The notes beneath the pieces are model-generated. The model had not been told where the DNA came from, ran no database searches, and worked only from the letters and a program-made list of their open reading frames with translations. DNA of 64,000 bases, from NCBI RefSeq assembly GCF_023701745.1, contig NZ_JAJOZB010000001.1, positions 2,734,501 through 2,798,500 of the forward strand, written 5' to 3'. The translations under genes and the position numbers were made by a program. Source of the DNA: Streptomyces sp. RKAG293. GTDB taxonomy: Bacteria > Actinomycetota > Actinomycetes > Streptomycetales > Streptomycetaceae. Below, one piece after another: positions 38,795 to 49,861 of the stretch. The stretch's first letter is position 1; every line of letters starts with the position of its first letter.

Positions 38795-39577
38795 TCAACT
38801 TCCCGATGCCGCAGGGGCGCTGGGAGCGCTTACATCGAATCTGTTCGCGTTTTTCGCGGCCTTCATCAGAGCGATCAGCACCGACGCCTTCTGCGCACCC
38901 TCTTCGGAGCTCCCCCACACCACGGTCCGGCCGCCGGACAGTTCGACGATGACGCTGTCATAGGACCGCATCCTGATGACACGGGCATCCTTGCGGACGG
39001 AATCGGGGAGACTCGCGGAGACTTCGACGGCCGCCCGCAGCAGGCTCTTTGTTCCGAAGTGGAGAAGGCTCGGAGACTGATCCGGAGTCAATTCCACGAG
39101 AGGCGCACCGGCCGGCGCGGTGACGACGGTGGCGAAACGTACGCCTTCCGCGTCCACTTCGATGAACTTTTCGCCGCTCTTCAGTACCGCGGAAGGCGTT
39201 CTCTCGGTCACTTTCAGACCGATGCCGTGCGGCCAGTCCCGTTCGACGGTCACCTCGGCGATCCGCGGCAGGGCGGCGAGCAGCCGACGTTCGACGGCGC
39301 CGGTGTCGATCGAGGCGAGCGGGCCCCCGAGCGGTACGGCCGCGGCGGCGCGCACCTCGTCGGCGGTGAGCACCTTGGTGCCGCTGACCGTGACGTGCCG
39401 CGCGCGCAGCCAGGACGAGCCGTAGACCAGCCATGTCCCGGCGGCGGTCAGCACGGTGACGAGGACGAGCAGGATCAGCACGGCGCGGCGCGCGCGCCTG
39501 CGGCGGGCGGGCGTGCGACGCGCGGGGGCGGTCGGCTCCGCCTTCTCGCCGCGTTCGGCGGTGGTCGGTCCGGCCAT
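38795..39577 (-). CDS. ftsQ: Cell division protein FtsQ/DivIB
   Basis: This 260-aa bitopic protein has an Arg-rich cytoplasmic N-terminus, one helix (AVLILLVLVTVLTAAGTWLV) and an extracytoplasmic POTRA domain (SWLRARHVTVSGTKVLTADEV) followed by the beta domain. It links the FtsL complex to septal synthesis. ATG 39577, after AAGGGGCG, is preferred to the upstream ATG at 39652. The ftsZ promoter lies downstream in the 249-nt ftsQ-ftsZ gap. Confidence 0.93.
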   Translation of the reverse strand: MAGPTTAERGEKAEPTAPARRTPARRRRARRAVLILLVLVTVLTAAGTWLVYGSSWLRARHVTVSGTKVLTADEVRAAAAVPLGGPLASIDTGAVERRLLAALPRIAEVTVERDWPHGIGLKVTERTPSAVLKSGEKFIEVDAEGVRFATVVTAPAGAPLVELTPDQSPSLLHFGTKSLLRAAVEVSASLPDSVRKDARVIRMRSYDSVIVELSGGRTVVWGSSEEGAQKASVLIALMKAAKNANRFDVSAPSAPAASGS

Positions 39578-39668
39578 GCGTTCGCCCCTTCCTGCGCCCT
39601 GGCCGCCCCCGGAAGCTGACCGGGGACGCCCCTGGGCGGGCTTGCTGTCCAAGCCCGCCGGGGGGCTC

Positions 39669-40763
39669 CTATCCTGCCCGGCGGGCGGCGATCGCCTCGT
39701 ACACCATGCCGACCAGCAGGTCGTCGGCGTCGGGGCGGCCGAACTCGGCGGCGTGCCGGGACATCTCGTACAGCCGGTGCGGATCGGTGAGCACCGGGAG
39801 GACGTTGCCGATGACCCAGTCCGGGGTCACCTCCGCGTCGTCCACCAGCAGCCCGCCGCCCGCCTTGACCAGCGGCTGGGCGTTGAGGCGCTGTTCGCCG
39901 TTGCCGATCGGCAGCGGGACGTAGGCGGCCGGCAGGCCGACCGCGGACAGCTCGGCGACGGTCATCGCGCCGGCCCGGCAGAGCATCATGTCGGCGGCCG
40001 CGTAGGCGAGATCCATCCGGTCGATGTACGGAACCGGGCGGTAGGGCGGCATTCCGGGCATGTTGTCGGCGACCGGAAGTTCGTTCTTCGGGCCGACGGC
40101 GTGCAGGATCTGGACGCCCGACTGCTGCAGTCGCGGGGCGACCGTGGCGATCACCTCGTTCAGCCGGCGGGCCCCCTGGGAGCCTCCGGAGACCAGCAGC
40201 GTCGGAAGGTTCTGGTCGAGGCCGAAATAGGCCCGCGCCTCGGCGCGCACGGCGGCCCGGTCGAGGGTGGCGATCGTCCGGCGCAGCGGGATGCCGATGT
40301 AACGGGCGTTGCGCAGCTTGCTGTCCGGGCTGCTGACGGCCACGCCGTGGGCGTAGCGCGAGCCGATCTTGTTGGCGAGGCCGGGGCGGGCGTTGGCCTC
40401 GTGGACGACGATCGGCACACCGAGCCGCTTGGCGGCGAGATAGCCGGGCAGCGCGACGTAGCCGCCGAACCCGACGACCACATCGGCCTTGGTGCGTTCC
40501 AGGATCTGCTCCGCGGCCTTGATGGTGCCGCGCAGCCGTCCGGGGACGGTGATCAGTTCGGGCGTGGGGCGGCGTGGCAGCGGAACGGCCGGGATCAGCG
40601 CCAGTTCATAACCGCGCTCCGGGACGAGCCTGGTCTCCAGGCCCTTCTCCGTGCCGAGCGCTGTGATTCCTACGGTCGGGTCCTGCCTGCGCAGGGCATC
40701 GGCGAGCGCGAGCGCAGGCTCGATGTGGCCGGCGGTCCCCCCACCGGCGAGTACGACATGCAC
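39669..40763 (-). CDS. murG: UDP-GlcNAc:lipid I GlcNAc transferase
   Basis: This 364-aa peripheral membrane GT-B enzyme makes lipid II from lipid [20 protein letters not shown] is the glycine-rich N-terminal loop, [16 protein letters not shown] a second acceptor loop, and [15 protein letters not shown] the UDP-GlcNAc site. The GTG 40763 start is 6 nt from the ftsW stop. Confidence 0.96.
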   Translation of the reverse strand: MHVVLAGGGTAGHIEPALALADALRRQDPTVGITALGTEKGLETRLVPERGYELALIPAVPLPRRPTPELITVPGRLRGTIKAAEQILERTKADVVVGFGGYVALPGYLAAKRLGVPIVVHEANARPGLANKIGSRYAHGVAVSSPDSKLRNARYIGIPLRRTIATLDRAAVRAEARAYFGLDQNLPTLLVSGGSQGARRLNEVIATVAPRLQQSGVQILHAVGPKNELPVADNMPGMPPYRPVPYIDRMDLAYAAADMMLCRAGAMTVAELSAVGLPAAYVPLPIGNGEQRLNAQPLVKAGGGLLVDDAEVTPDWVIGNVLPVLTDPHRLYEMSRHAAEFGRPDADDLLVGMVYEAIAARRAG

Positions 40764-40769
40764 CGAAAT

Positions 40770-42161
40770 TCACCGCTTCCCGGACGGCCGTCCTTTGACG
40801 AACCGTCTCATCGTCCGTGACATCACCCCGGGTCCGCGCACGGCCAGTGCCGCTCGCGCCCCGGGCTCACTCCTTGCGAAGGAGATGAGCAACCCGATCG
40901 CGAACATCGTCGGCAGGAGGGCCGAACCTCCGTAGGAGAACAGCGGAAGCGGGACTCCGGCGATCGGCAGCAGGCCGAGCACCGCACCAATGTTGATCAC
41001 GGCCTGAGCCGTGATCCAGGTTGTCACGCCACCCGCTGCGAACCTGACGAAGGGGTCCTCCGTACGACCGGCCACGCGGATACCCGCATAGCCTAGGGCC
41101 GCGAAGAGGGCGAGAACCGACAGCGTCCCCGCGAGACCCAGTTCCTCCCCGGTGACGGCGAAGATGAAGTCGGTGTGCGGCTCGGGCAGTTCGCCCCATT
41201 TTTCCATACTCGCGCCCAGTCCGGAACCGAACCAGCCACCGGATGCGAGGGCGTAGATCCCGTGCACGGCCTGCCAGCACTGGTCGTTGGTGCCCGGATC
41301 GCTCGCCGCGATGCAGCCGAGCCGTGACATCCGGTTGGGGCTGGTCTTGATGGCCAGGAACGCGAGGAAGGCCGCGCCGGAAAGCACTCCCACGAACAAC
41401 CGGGTGGGCGCACCGGCCAGCCAGAGCAGGCCGAAGAGAATCGCGGTGAGGATGATCGTGGTGCCCATGTCGCCGCCGAGCATGATCAGGCCGAGCACCA
41501 TGAATGTCACGGGCACCAGGGGCACCAGCAGGTGCTTCCACTGGATGAGCAGGTTCTTGTCGCTCTTGCGGGCCAGCAGGTCGGCGCCCCACAGGACGAG
41601 TGCGAGCTTGCCGAATTCGCTGGGCTGCAGCTGGAAAGGCCCGCCGAGAGAGATCCAGTTGGTATTGCCGTTGACCGTTTCCCCTATTCCCGGCACCTGG
41701 ACCAGGCACATCAGGAAAACGGCGCCGAGCAGCAGCGGATACGCCAGCGCGCGGTGCAGCTTGACGGGCATCCGCGCCGCGGAGATCAGCAGCACGGTGC
41801 CGATGGCGGCGGCCAGCAACTGCTTGCGGAAGTAGTACGTGGAGGGGTAGCCGTAGCGCAGCGCCTGGATCATCGACGCGGAGTAGACCATCACCAGCCC
41901 GAGAACGGTGATGAGCAGGCTTCCGCCGAGGATCAGGTAATACGCGGTGAGCGGCCGGTCCCAGGCCGCCTGGAGGCGGTCGTGGAGCCTGCGTGGGCCC
42001 CCCAGGGGGCCGGACCGCCGGGTCCTGGTCTCCTTGCGTGCCGGAGCGGGTGCGGCGGGCCTGGCGGGGCCCGCAGCGACGCGCTTGGCGGGCAGCACGC
42101 GGGCTGCCCCTTCCCGGGAACGGCGCTCCACGCCGCGGGCGGCGGAACGGTCGGCCGTCAT
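40770..42161 (-). CDS. ftsW: SEDS peptidoglycan polymerase FtsW
   Basis: This 463-aa membrane glycosyltransferase polymerises lipid II at the septum with its partner PBP. About ten helices are visible. GSLLITVLGLVMVYSAS is the first, and LALVLWGADLLARK, FIFAVTGEELGLAG and a C-terminal VPLPLFSYGGSALL are SEDS landmarks. A basic N-terminal cytoplasmic extension of about 75 residues is typical of actinomycetes. Confidence 0.95.
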   Translation of the reverse strand: MTADRSAARGVERRSREGAARVLPAKRVAAGPARPAAPAPARKETRTRRSGPLGGPRRLHDRLQAAWDRPLTAYYLILGGSLLITVLGLVMVYSASMIQALRYGYPSTYYFRKQLLAAAIGTVLLISAARMPVKLHRALAYPLLLGAVFLMCLVQVPGIGETVNGNTNWISLGGPFQLQPSEFGKLALVLWGADLLARKSDKNLLIQWKHLLVPLVPVTFMVLGLIMLGGDMGTTIILTAILFGLLWLAGAPTRLFVGVLSGAAFLAFLAIKTSPNRMSRLGCIAASDPGTNDQCWQAVHGIYALASGGWFGSGLGASMEKWGELPEPHTDFIFAVTGEELGLAGTLSVLALFAALGYAGIRVAGRTEDPFVRFAAGGVTTWITAQAVINIGAVLGLLPIAGVPLPLFSYGGSALLPTMFAIGLLISFARSEPGARAALAVRGPGVMSRTMRRFVKGRPSGKR

Positions 42162-42231
42162 GCGTCCCCTCCAGTGGTGCGGCGCCGGGGGTTCACGACC
42201 TGGGGGTCGTCAGCGGCGCGGGGACGCCCGG

Positions 42232-43686
42232 CTACTTGTCGTGTCCCGCGCTCTCGGGTACCAGGGCCCGCACGGCCTCGGCGAATGCCTCGCCACGCTT
42301 GCCGTAGTTGGTGAACATGTCCATGGAGGCGCAGGCCGGTGCCAGCAGAACCGTGTCACCCGGCCGGGAGAGCTCCCTCGCCGCCTCCACCGCCGCGGCC
42401 ATCGCCCCAGTGTCGGTCCGTTCCAGGTCGGTGACCGGGACCTCGGGGGCGTGTCGCGCGAGCGCTTCGCGGATCAGCGCGCGGTCGGCGCCCATCAGCA
42501 CCGCGCCGCGCAGCCGCGGGGCGGACCTGCGGACCAACTCGTCGAACGTGGCGCCCTTGGCGAGGCCGCCGGCGATCCACACGATGGACTCGTAGGCGGC
42601 CAGCGAGGCCTCGGCGGCGTGCGTGTTGGTGGCCTTGGAGTCGTCCACGTAGGCGACGTCGTCGACGGTCTCCACGAGGGCGATGCGGTGGGCGTCGGGC
42701 CGGAAGGCGCGCAGCCCGTCGCGTACGGCGGCCGGTTCGACGCCGAAGGCGCGAGCCAGCGCCGCGGCGGCCAGCGCGTTGGCGATGTTGTGCGGGGCGG
42801 GCGGCTGGACGTCGGAGACTTCCGCGAGCTCCTGGGCGTTCTTGTGCCGTCCCTCGACGAAGGCGCGGTCGAGCAGGATGCCGTCCACGACGCCGAACTG
42901 GGACGGGCCCGGGCTGCCGAGGGTGAAGCCGATCGCGCGGGCGCCCTCCTCGACGTCGGCCTCGCGGACCAGTGCCTCGGTCGCCGGGTCCGCGGTGTTG
43001 TACACGCAGGCGACCTGGTTGCCCTCGTAGATCCGGCCCTTGTCGGCGGCGTACGCCGCCATGGAGCCGTGCCAGTCCAGGTGGTCGGGCGCCAGGTTCA
43101 GCACCACCGCGGAGTGCGGCCTGACGCTGGGCGCCCAGTGCAGCTGGTAGCTGGACAGCTCGACGGCCAGGACGTCGTACTTCTCCTCGCCGAGCACGGC
43201 GTCCAGGACCGAGACGCCGATGTTGCCGACGGCGGCGGTCCGCAGGCCGGCGGCCTTGAGGATGGCGGCGAGCATCTGGACGGTGGTGGTCTTGCCGTTG
43301 GTGCCGGTGACCGCCAGCCACGGCGCTGGATTCTTGTCGGCCCCGCCACGCAGCCGCCAGGCCAGCTCCACATCGCCCCACACCTCGACACCGGCCGCCT
43401 CGGCGGCCGCGAAGAGCGGGCTCGTGGGCTTCCAGCCCGGTGCGGTGACGACGAGCCCGGTGCCTTCGGGGAGGGTGTCGCCGTCGCCGAGGCGCACGGT
43501 GACGCCCAGCTCCCGCAGCCCCTCGGCCTCGGCCCGCTCCCGCTCGCCGTCGCCGCTGTTCACGACGGTGACGACGGCGCCCAGGGCGTGCAGCGCCCGT
43601 GCGGCCGGGACGCCGGAGACGCCCAGGCCCGCGACGGTGACGCGGACGCCCGCCAGTTCTGTTGCCACCGGGTGCGGCGCTGTCAC
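42232..43686 (-). CDS. murD: UDP-MurNAc-L-alanine:D-glutamate ligase
   Basis: This 484-aa ATP-dependent ligase adds D-Glu. The N-terminal Rossmann domain has [17 protein letters not shown], the central ATP domain has [14 protein letters not shown], and DHLDWHG and [15 protein letters not shown] mark the substrate domains. GTG 43686 overlaps the mraY stop by 4 nt (GTGA). Open frame upstream is antiparallel mraY noise. Confidence 0.95.
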   Translation of the reverse strand: MTAPHPVATELAGVRVTVAGLGVSGVPAARALHALGAVVTVVNSGDGERERAEAEGLRELGVTVRLGDGDTLPEGTGLVVTAPGWKPTSPLFAAAEAAGVEVWGDVELAWRLRGGADKNPAPWLAVTGTNGKTTTVQMLAAILKAAGLRTAAVGNIGVSVLDAVLGEEKYDVLAVELSSYQLHWAPSVRPHSAVVLNLAPDHLDWHGSMAAYAADKGRIYEGNQVACVYNTADPATEALVREADVEEGARAIGFTLGSPGPSQFGVVDGILLDRAFVEGRHKNAQELAEVSDVQPPAPHNIANALAAAALARAFGVEPAAVRDGLRAFRPDAHRIALVETVDDVAYVDDSKATNTHAAEASLAAYESIVWIAGGLAKGATFDELVRRSAPRLRGAVLMGADRALIREALARHAPEVPVTDLERTDTGAMAAAVEAARELSRPGDTVLLAPACASMDMFTNYGKRGEAFAEAVRALVPESAGHDK

Positions 43687-44747
43687 GAGGCGGCCACCCA
43701 GCCGGCGTAGAACAGGCCGAGGCCGATGGCCATGCACATGCCCTGGATGATCCAGAAGCGGACCACGACCAGGACTTCGCTCCAGCCCTTGAGTTCGAAG
43801 TGGTGCTGGAGTGGCGCCATCCGGAAGACCCGCTTGCCGGTGAGCCGGAAGGAGCCGACCTGGATGACGACGGAGAGCGTGATGAGGACGAACAGGCCGC
43901 CGAGGATCGCGAGCAGCATCTCGGTGCGCGAGCAGATCGCCAGGCCGGCGAGCGCGCCGCCGAGGGCCAGCGAGCCGGTGTCGCCCATGAAGATCTTGGC
44001 CGGTGAGGTGTTCCACCACAGGAAGCCGAAGCACGCGCCCATCAGGGCCGCGGCGACGACCGCGAGGTCGAGTGGGTCCCTGACCTCGTAACAGGCGCCG
44101 TTGGCGCTGAGCGGGGCGCCGCACCACTGGCCGTACTGCCAGACGCCGATGACGGTGTAGGCGGCGAAGACCATCACGGACGCGCCGGTGGCCAGACCGT
44201 CGAGGCCGTCGGTGAGGTTCACACCGTTGGACATCGCCAGGATCATGAACAGCGCCCAGATGACGAAGATCACTGGACCTATCGTCCAGCCGAAGTCCTG
44301 GGTGAAGGACAGCTTGGTGGAGGCCGGGGTCTGGCCGCGCGAGTCGGAGAAGTTCAGCGCCAGGACCGCGAACGCGATGCCGACGATGAGCTGGCCGCCC
44401 AGCTTCGCCTTGGCCCGCAGGCCCAGGCTCCGCTGCTTGACGATCTTGATGTAGTCGTCCAGGAAGCCGACCAGACCGAGTCCCGCGGTCAGGAACAGCA
44501 CCAGCAGACCGGACATGGTCGGCCGCTCGCTGGTGATGACCTTGGTCGCGGCATAGGCGACCAGGGTCGCCAGGATGAACGAGATGCCGCCCATCGTCGG
44601 AGTGCCGCGCTTGCTGTGGTGCGCCTTCGGACCGTCGTCACGGATCATCTGCCCGTAACCCTTGCGGGCCAGCAGCCGGATCAGCAGCGGAGTGCCGATC
44701 AGCGACAGGAAGAGACCGAGCACACCGGATACGAGAATCTGCTTCAT
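43683..44747 (-). CDS. mraY: Phospho-MurNAc-pentapeptide translocase
   Basis: This 354-aa, ten-helix enzyme makes lipid I on undecaprenyl phosphate. [23 protein letters not shown] (catalytic Asp pair) and [13 protein letters not shown] are diagnostic, as are [10 protein letters not shown] and [16 protein letters not shown] 44747 overlaps the murF stop (ATGA). Confidence 0.97.
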   Translation of the reverse strand: MKQILVSGVLGLFLSLIGTPLLIRLLARKGYGQMIRDDGPKAHHSKRGTPTMGGISFILATLVAYAATKVITSERPTMSGLLVLFLTAGLGLVGFLDDYIKIVKQRSLGLRAKAKLGGQLIVGIAFAVLALNFSDSRGQTPASTKLSFTQDFGWTIGPVIFVIWALFMILAMSNGVNLTDGLDGLATGASVMVFAAYTVIGVWQYGQWCGAPLSANGACYEVRDPLDLAVVAAALMGACFGFLWWNTSPAKIFMGDTGSLALGGALAGLAICSRTEMLLAILGGLFVLITLSVVIQVGSFRLTGKRVFRMAPLQHHFELKGWSEVLVVVRFWIIQGMCMAIGLGLFYAGWVAAS

Positions 44748-46156
44748 CGCGCGGCGACCTCACCTTCGGTGCCGTCGAGCAGCGCCAGCGCCACGCGCTC
44801 CAGTCCGACCGACCTAGATGCCTTCACCAGCACGACGTCCCCCGGGCGCAATGCGCTGCGCAGCAGGTCGATCGCCGTCTCCGCGTCGGACACGTGCACC
44901 GACTCCTCACCCCACGAACCCTCGTTCTTGGCGCCCATATCCAACCAGGCGGCTTCCAAGCCGCCCACGGCCACGAGCTTGCTGACGTTGAGCCGGACGA
45001 CCAGTCGCCCGACCGCGTCGTGCTCGGTGAGGGACTCCCCACCGAGTTCGGCCATCTCGCCGAGCACCGCCCACGTACGGCGCCCGCGCCCCATGGCGGC
45101 GAGCGCGCGCAGAGCGGCTCTCATGGAGTCGGGGTTCGCGTTGTAGGCGTCGTTGACGACCGTCACGCCGTCGGGCCGCTCGGTGACCTCCATACGCCAG
45201 TGCGAAAGGGTTCCCGCGGCGGAGAGCGCGGTGGCGATCTCCTCGACGGGCATGCCCAGTTCACCGGCGACGGCGGCCGCGGCGAGCGCGTTCGACACGT
45301 GGTGCTCACCGTACAGGCGCAAGGTCACTTCGGCGCACCCGGTGGGTGTGCGGAGTGTGAAGAGCGCCTGACCTCGGTCGTTGAGCCGGACATTCTCCCC
45401 GCGGACCTCGGCTTCGGCCCCTTCGCCGAAGAGCACGACGCGGGCCGAGGTGCGCGAGGACATCGCGCGCACCAGCGGATCGTCGGCGTTGAGGACCGCC
45501 ACTCCGCCCTGTTCCGCGGCGGGCAGCGACTCGACGAGTTCGCCCTTCGCGATGGCCGTTTGATCGCGGCCGCCGAACTCACCGATGTGCGCGGCCCCGA
45601 CGTTCAGGACGACGCCGATCCGCGGCGGGGTCAGCTCCGTCAGATACCGGATGTGGCCGATGCCGCGGGCGCCCATCTCCAGCACCAGGTGCTGGGTGGA
45701 CTCGTCGGCGCGCAGCGCGGTGAGCGGCAGCCCGATCTCGTTGTTCAGCGAGCCGGGTGTCCACACCGTGGGAGCGTGCCGTTCCAGCAGTTGGGCCATC
45801 AGGTCCTTGGTGCTGGTCTTGCCGGCCGAACCGGTGAGGGCGACGGTGGTCGCGCCGAGCCGGGCGATGACGGTCCGGGCGAGGGCGCCGAGCGCGGCCA
45901 CGACGTCGTCGACGACGATCGCGGGCACGCCGACGGGGCGGGAGGCGAGTACCGCCACCGCTCCGTCCTTCACGGCGCCCACCGCGTAGTCGTGGCCGTC
46001 CACACGCTCGCCGGCGAAGGCGGCGAACAGCGCGCCGGGCACCACCTCACGGGAGTCGATGACCACGGGGCCCGTCACGCGCGTCCCTGGTTCCGGTATG
46101 TCGTGCATGCTCCCGCCGACCGCGTCGGCGACCTCGGCGAGGGTGAGTGGGATCAC
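44744..46156 (-). CDS. murF: UDP-MurNAc-tripeptide:D-Ala-D-Ala ligase
   Basis: This 470-aa ligase completes the pentapeptide. The ATP loop is [14 protein letters not shown], with [11 protein letters not shown] and [17 protein letters not shown] in the substrate domains. The GTG start at 46156 overlaps the murE stop as GTGA. All five mur/mra genes here are tightly coupled. Confidence 0.96.
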   Translation of the reverse strand: MIPLTLAEVADAVGGSMHDIPEPGTRVTGPVVIDSREVVPGALFAAFAGERVDGHDYAVGAVKDGAVAVLASRPVGVPAIVVDDVVAALGALARTVIARLGATTVALTGSAGKTSTKDLMAQLLERHAPTVWTPGSLNNEIGLPLTALRADESTQHLVLEMGARGIGHIRYLTELTPPRIGVVLNVGAAHIGEFGGRDQTAIAKGELVESLPAAEQGGVAVLNADDPLVRAMSSRTSARVVLFGEGAEAEVRGENVRLNDRGQALFTLRTPTGCAEVTLRLYGEHHVSNALAAAAVAGELGMPVEEIATALSAAGTLSHWRMEVTERPDGVTVVNDAYNANPDSMRAALRALAAMGRGRRTWAVLGEMAELGGESLTEHDAVGRLVVRLNVSKLVAVGGLEAAWLDMGAKNEGSWGEESVHVSDAETAIDLLRSALRPGDVVLVKASRSVGLERVALALLDGTEGEVAAR

Positions 46157-47799
46157 AGCTGTTCCTGGTCCTTCTCGATGGCGGCGCGCAGTACTTCCCG
46201 GTCGTCGAAGGGGCGTACCACTCCGGCGATGTCCTGGCCCTGTTCATGGCCCTTGCCCGCGACCAGCACGATGTCGCCGGGCTCGGCCCGGGCCACCGCG
46301 ATGGCGATGGCGGCGGCCCGGTCGGGCTCGACGATGACGTGCCCGCGTTCGTGGGCGGGTACTTCGGCTGCTCCGTTCAGCATCGCGGCGAGGATCGCGA
46401 GCGGGTCCTCGGAGCGCGGGTTGTCGGACGTCAGTACGGCGGTGTCCGCGAGCCGCGCGCAGGCGGCGCCCATCGGGCCGCGCTTGTGCTGGTCGCGGTC
46501 GCCGCCGCAGCCGAGCACGGCGTGGATGCGGCCCTCGGTGGTCTTGCGCAGGGCGCGCAGCACGGACTCGACGGCGTCGGTCTTGTGGGCGTAGTCCACG
46601 ACCGCGAGATACGGCTGGCCCGCGTCGACGCCCTCCAGCCGGCCGGGCACCCCGGGGACGGCGGCGACGCCGTCCGCGGCGGTCTGCGGGTCCATTCCGG
46701 CGATGACCAGCGCGGTGATCGCGGCGAGGGTGTTGGCGACGTTGAACGGGCCGGGCAGCGGGGCGGCGGCCCGTGCCGTCTCGCCCTTGGGCCCGGTGAC
46801 GGTGAAGGTGCTGCCCAGCGGGCCGGTCTCGACGTCCGTGGCGCGCCAGTCGGCGTCCAGGTCCCCCTCGGCGGAGAACGTGGTGATGGGGACCCCGGCC
46901 TCGGCGACGAGCCGGCGGCCGTACGCGTCGTCCAGATTGACGACGCCGACCCGGCTGCGCTGCGGTGTGAACAGCCGCGCCTTCGCCTGGAAGTAGTCCT
47001 CCATGTCCGTGTGGAATTCCATGTGCTCGGGACTGAGGTTGTTGAAGACCGCCACGTCGAAGACGGCGCCGTCCACCCGGCCGAGCACCAGCGCGTGGCT
47101 GGAGACCTCCATGACGACCGACCGGACGCCCCGCTCGTGCATGACGGCGAACAGCGCCTGGAGGTCGGTGGCCTCGGGAGTGGTGCGCTCGCTCTTGATC
47201 CGCTCGTCGCCGATCCGCGACTCGACGGTGCCGATGAGGCCGGTGCTCCTGCCGTGCACGGCCCGCAGGCCGCCCTCGACGAGATAGGCGGTGGTGGTCT
47301 TGCCCGACGTTCCGGTGATGCCGATCTGCAGCAGGTCCTCGCCCGGTTCGTCGTAGATCCAGGCGGCCAGCGCGCCCATCCGGGCGCGTGGGTCGTCGAC
47401 GGTCAGGACCGGCAGACCGGTGGCCGCCGCGCGCTCGGTGCCCGCCGGGTCGGTGAGGATCGCGACGGCGCCCAGGTCCGCCGCCTGGGCGGCGAAGTCG
47501 GCGCCGTGGAAGCGGGCGCCGGGCAGCGCCGCGTAGACGTCGCCGGGGCGGACCGCCCGGGAGTCGTGGGTGATGCCGGTGGCGGGGGCGCCGTCCGCGG
47601 GCGGCTCCGCACCGAGCCGCGCGGCCAGCTCCGCCAGCGCTTTGGGTCGGACTGCGGACGGGCGGGGCGCGCCCGGCTGCTTGAGGGGGGACTGATCAGC
47701 TTTTGGCACGGCGGTGAGGTTACCGGGCTGGCCCCGGTCGGGGCCAAAAGACCCCCGGTCCCGGCCGGGTCGGTCGCCGTCGGATGTGATCGTTGTCAC
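46153..47799 (-). CDS. murE: UDP-MurNAc-dipeptide:diaminopimelate ligase
   Basis: This ligase adds diaminopimelate (LL-form in Streptomyces). The ATP loop is GITGTSGKTTTAYLV, and TSDNPRSEDPLAI contains the DNPR motif that selects DAP over lysine. The GTG at 47799 overlaps the ftsI stop (GTGA), giving 548 aa. The first 40 or so residues are poorly conserved in style, so an alternative GTG at 47709 is possible but has no RBS. Confidence 0.9.
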   Translation of the reverse strand: MTTITSDGDRPGRDRGSFGPDRGQPGNLTAVPKADQSPLKQPGAPRPSAVRPKALAELAARLGAEPPADGAPATGITHDSRAVRPGDVYAALPGARFHGADFAAQAADLGAVAILTDPAGTERAAATGLPVLTVDDPRARMGALAAWIYDEPGEDLLQIGITGTSGKTTTAYLVEGGLRAVHGRSTGLIGTVESRIGDERIKSERTTPEATDLQALFAVMHERGVRSVVMEVSSHALVLGRVDGAVFDVAVFNNLSPEHMEFHTDMEDYFQAKARLFTPQRSRVGVVNLDDAYGRRLVAEAGVPITTFSAEGDLDADWRATDVETGPLGSTFTVTGPKGETARAAAPLPGPFNVANTLAAITALVIAGMDPQTAADGVAAVPGVPGRLEGVDAGQPYLAVVDYAHKTDAVESVLRALRKTTEGRIHAVLGCGGDRDQHKRGPMGAACARLADTAVLTSDNPRSEDPLAILAAMLNGAAEVPAHERGHVIVEPDRAAAIAIAVARAEPGDIVLVAGKGHEQGQDIAGVVRPFDDREVLRAAIEKDQEQL

Positions 47800-49811
47800 C
47801 TCTTCGATGGGTCGAACTCGACGGGCAGGTGCGGTGCCTCCGTGCCGGAGGGCGCGGCCTGCAGGGATTTGAGGGCGAATTCCATGACCTGCTTGAAGAC
47901 CGGGCCGCAGATCTGGCCGCCGAAGTAGCTGCCGCTGGTCGGGTTCTGGATGACGCAGGAGACGGTGACCCGGGGGTTGTCGGCGGGTGCGAAACCCAGG
48001 AACGAGGCCGTGTACCCCTTGTACCGGCCGGTGACCGGGTCCACCCGGTTGGCCGTGCCGGTCTTGCCCGCGACCCGGTATCCGGCGATCTGCGCCTTGT
48101 TCCCGGTGCCCTGTTCGTCGCCGACCACGGACTCCAGCATGGTCGCCAGCGTCTTGGCGGTCTTCTCGCTGACCACCCGGGACGTCTTGGGCGCCTCGGA
48201 CGGTACGAAGCGGCCGTCGGGACCGGTGATGCCGCGGATCAGGGTGGGCTCCACGCGGACGCCGCCGTTGGCGACCGTCGAGTAGACCGAGGTGGCCTGC
48301 AGGGCGTTGAGCGACAGTCCCTGGCCGAACGGGATCGTGTACTGCTGGGAGGCGTTCCAGTTCTGCGGCTTGGCCAGGATCCCGCGGGTCTCGCCGGGGA
48401 AGCCGAGCCCGGTGGGATCGCCGATCCCGAACTTCTTCAGATACGAGTAGAGCACCGCGTTCGCCTGCGCCTGGGTCTTGCCGAGCTGGCCGGTCGCCAG
48501 GATCGTGCCGATGTTGCTGGACTTGGCGAGCACCCCGTTGAGGGTCAGCGACCAGGTGCCGTGGTCCACGTCGTCGTGGAAGATCCGGTCGGCGCGCGGC
48601 AGGGTGCCGGGGACCGTGACGTGGGTCTCCGGGGTCGCGACGCCCTGGTCCAGGACCGCGGCCATCGACATCAGCTTGCTGACGCTGCCGGGCTCGTAGG
48701 CGTCCTGGACGGCCGCGTTGCCGAGCGCGTTGGCGCTGGCGTGCGTGAGGTCGTTCGGGTCGTAGCCGGGGGCGTTGGCCATCGCGAGGATCTCGCCGGT
48801 GCGGGTGTCCTGGACGATGACGTAGCCGCGGTCCGCCCGGGATTTCTGCACCTGTGCGGTGATGGCGCTCTGCGCCGCCCACTGGATGTCGCGGTCGATG
48901 GTCAGCTGCACGTCGGAGCCGGGCACGGCGGGGTGCTCCTGGACTCCGGCGGTCGGCACCTGGCGGCCGCTGGACTGGGCGTAGCGGATCCTGCCGGCCT
49001 CGCCCGCGAGCTCCTGGTTGAGCATCGCCTCGAGACCGCCGCCGCCGGCGCCCTCGCCGTTGACGAAGCCGATCACTCCGGCCGCGAGGTCGCCGCCGGG
49101 ATAGACCCGCTTGGTGTGCGGATCGCTGAAGACCCCGGCCAGTACGTTGACGCCGCCCTTGGTCTTGGCGGCCTTGTCGTTCAGCGCCCGCTTGAGGTCC
49201 TTGATCTGGTTCCAGACCTGCGGGGACTGCTGTCTGGCGATGACCTGGTAGCGGGAGTTCGGGGTGGCGAGCTTCCTGGCGATGGTCCTGGCGTCGCCGC
49301 CGACGATCGGCGCGAGGAGCTCGGCCGCCTGCGCGGGCGCGTCCGTGGTCTTCGTCTGGGCGGAGGTGAACAGGAACGGGTCCGCGGTGATGTCGTACGC
49401 GTCGACGGTCGTCGCCAGGTCGGTGCCCGACCGGTCGGTGATGGTCCCCCGGTCGGCGGCGACGGTGTGCGAGACCCAGCGGTTGACGGCGGCCTTGGCC
49501 GCGTACGCGGGCGCGTCGACGGCCTGCACCTGCAGCAGCCGGACGACGAACGCGAGCATCACCAGCGTCAGCGCGACGCTGACGAGCCGCAGCCGGGGCT
49601 TGGGGCGGCCCAGCCGCAGCGGGGCCGGCGGGCGGGGCGGGCGCGGGCGGCGGGCGGCGGGCCGGCGGGCGGCGCCCGGGGCGGGACGGCCCGGCCTCCT
49701 GGCGTCCTGCGACCGCTGTGAGCCCTGTCCGGCCGCGCCCGGCGCCCCGGCCTTCCGGGGCCCGCCGGGGCCCGGCAGCCGCCCGCGCTGCGGGCGCCTC
49801 GGCTCACTCAT
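47796..49811 (-). CDS. ftsI: Septal penicillin-binding protein FtsI (PBP3-type transpeptidase)
   Basis: This 671-aa class B PBP cross-links septal peptidoglycan with FtsW. It has a Pro/Arg/Gly-rich cytoplasmic tail of about 70 residues, one helix (LRLVSVALTLVMLAFVVRLL), a pedestal domain, and a transpeptidase domain. The latter carries the SxxK active site in YEPGSVSKLMSM, SxN in KSSNIGTI and KTG in VAGKTGTANR. No PASTA domains are present. ATG 49811, with GGGGGA 8 nt upstream, is preferred to the adjacent GTG 49817. Confidence 0.95.
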   Translation of the reverse strand: MSEPRRPQRGRLPGPGGPRKAGAPGAAGQGSQRSQDARRPGRPAPGAARRPAARRPRPPRPPAPLRLGRPKPRLRLVSVALTLVMLAFVVRLLQVQAVDAPAYAAKAAVNRWVSHTVAADRGTITDRSGTDLATTVDAYDITADPFLFTSAQTKTTDAPAQAAELLAPIVGGDARTIARKLATPNSRYQVIARQQSPQVWNQIKDLKRALNDKAAKTKGGVNVLAGVFSDPHTKRVYPGGDLAAGVIGFVNGEGAGGGGLEAMLNQELAGEAGRIRYAQSSGRQVPTAGVQEHPAVPGSDVQLTIDRDIQWAAQSAITAQVQKSRADRGYVIVQDTRTGEILAMANAPGYDPNDLTHASANALGNAAVQDAYEPGSVSKLMSMAAVLDQGVATPETHVTVPGTLPRADRIFHDDVDHGTWSLTLNGVLAKSSNIGTILATGQLGKTQAQANAVLYSYLKKFGIGDPTGLGFPGETRGILAKPQNWNASQQYTIPFGQGLSLNALQATSVYSTVANGGVRVEPTLIRGITGPDGRFVPSEAPKTSRVVSEKTAKTLATMLESVVGDEQGTGNKAQIAGYRVAGKTGTANRVDPVTGRYKGYTASFLGFAPADNPRVTVSCVIQNPTSGSYFGGQICGPVFKQVMEFALKSLQAAPSGTEAPHLPVEFDPSKR

Positions 49812-49861
49812 GCGCACCGTCCCCCGGAGCGGTGCGCAGGATGCGGGGACTGGTCACGAGG

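Noticed and set aside
46153-48882. Single 909-codon MurE fusion
   Set aside because: The upstream half is the shadow of ftsI; MurE begins at the GTGA overlap at 47799 or just after.
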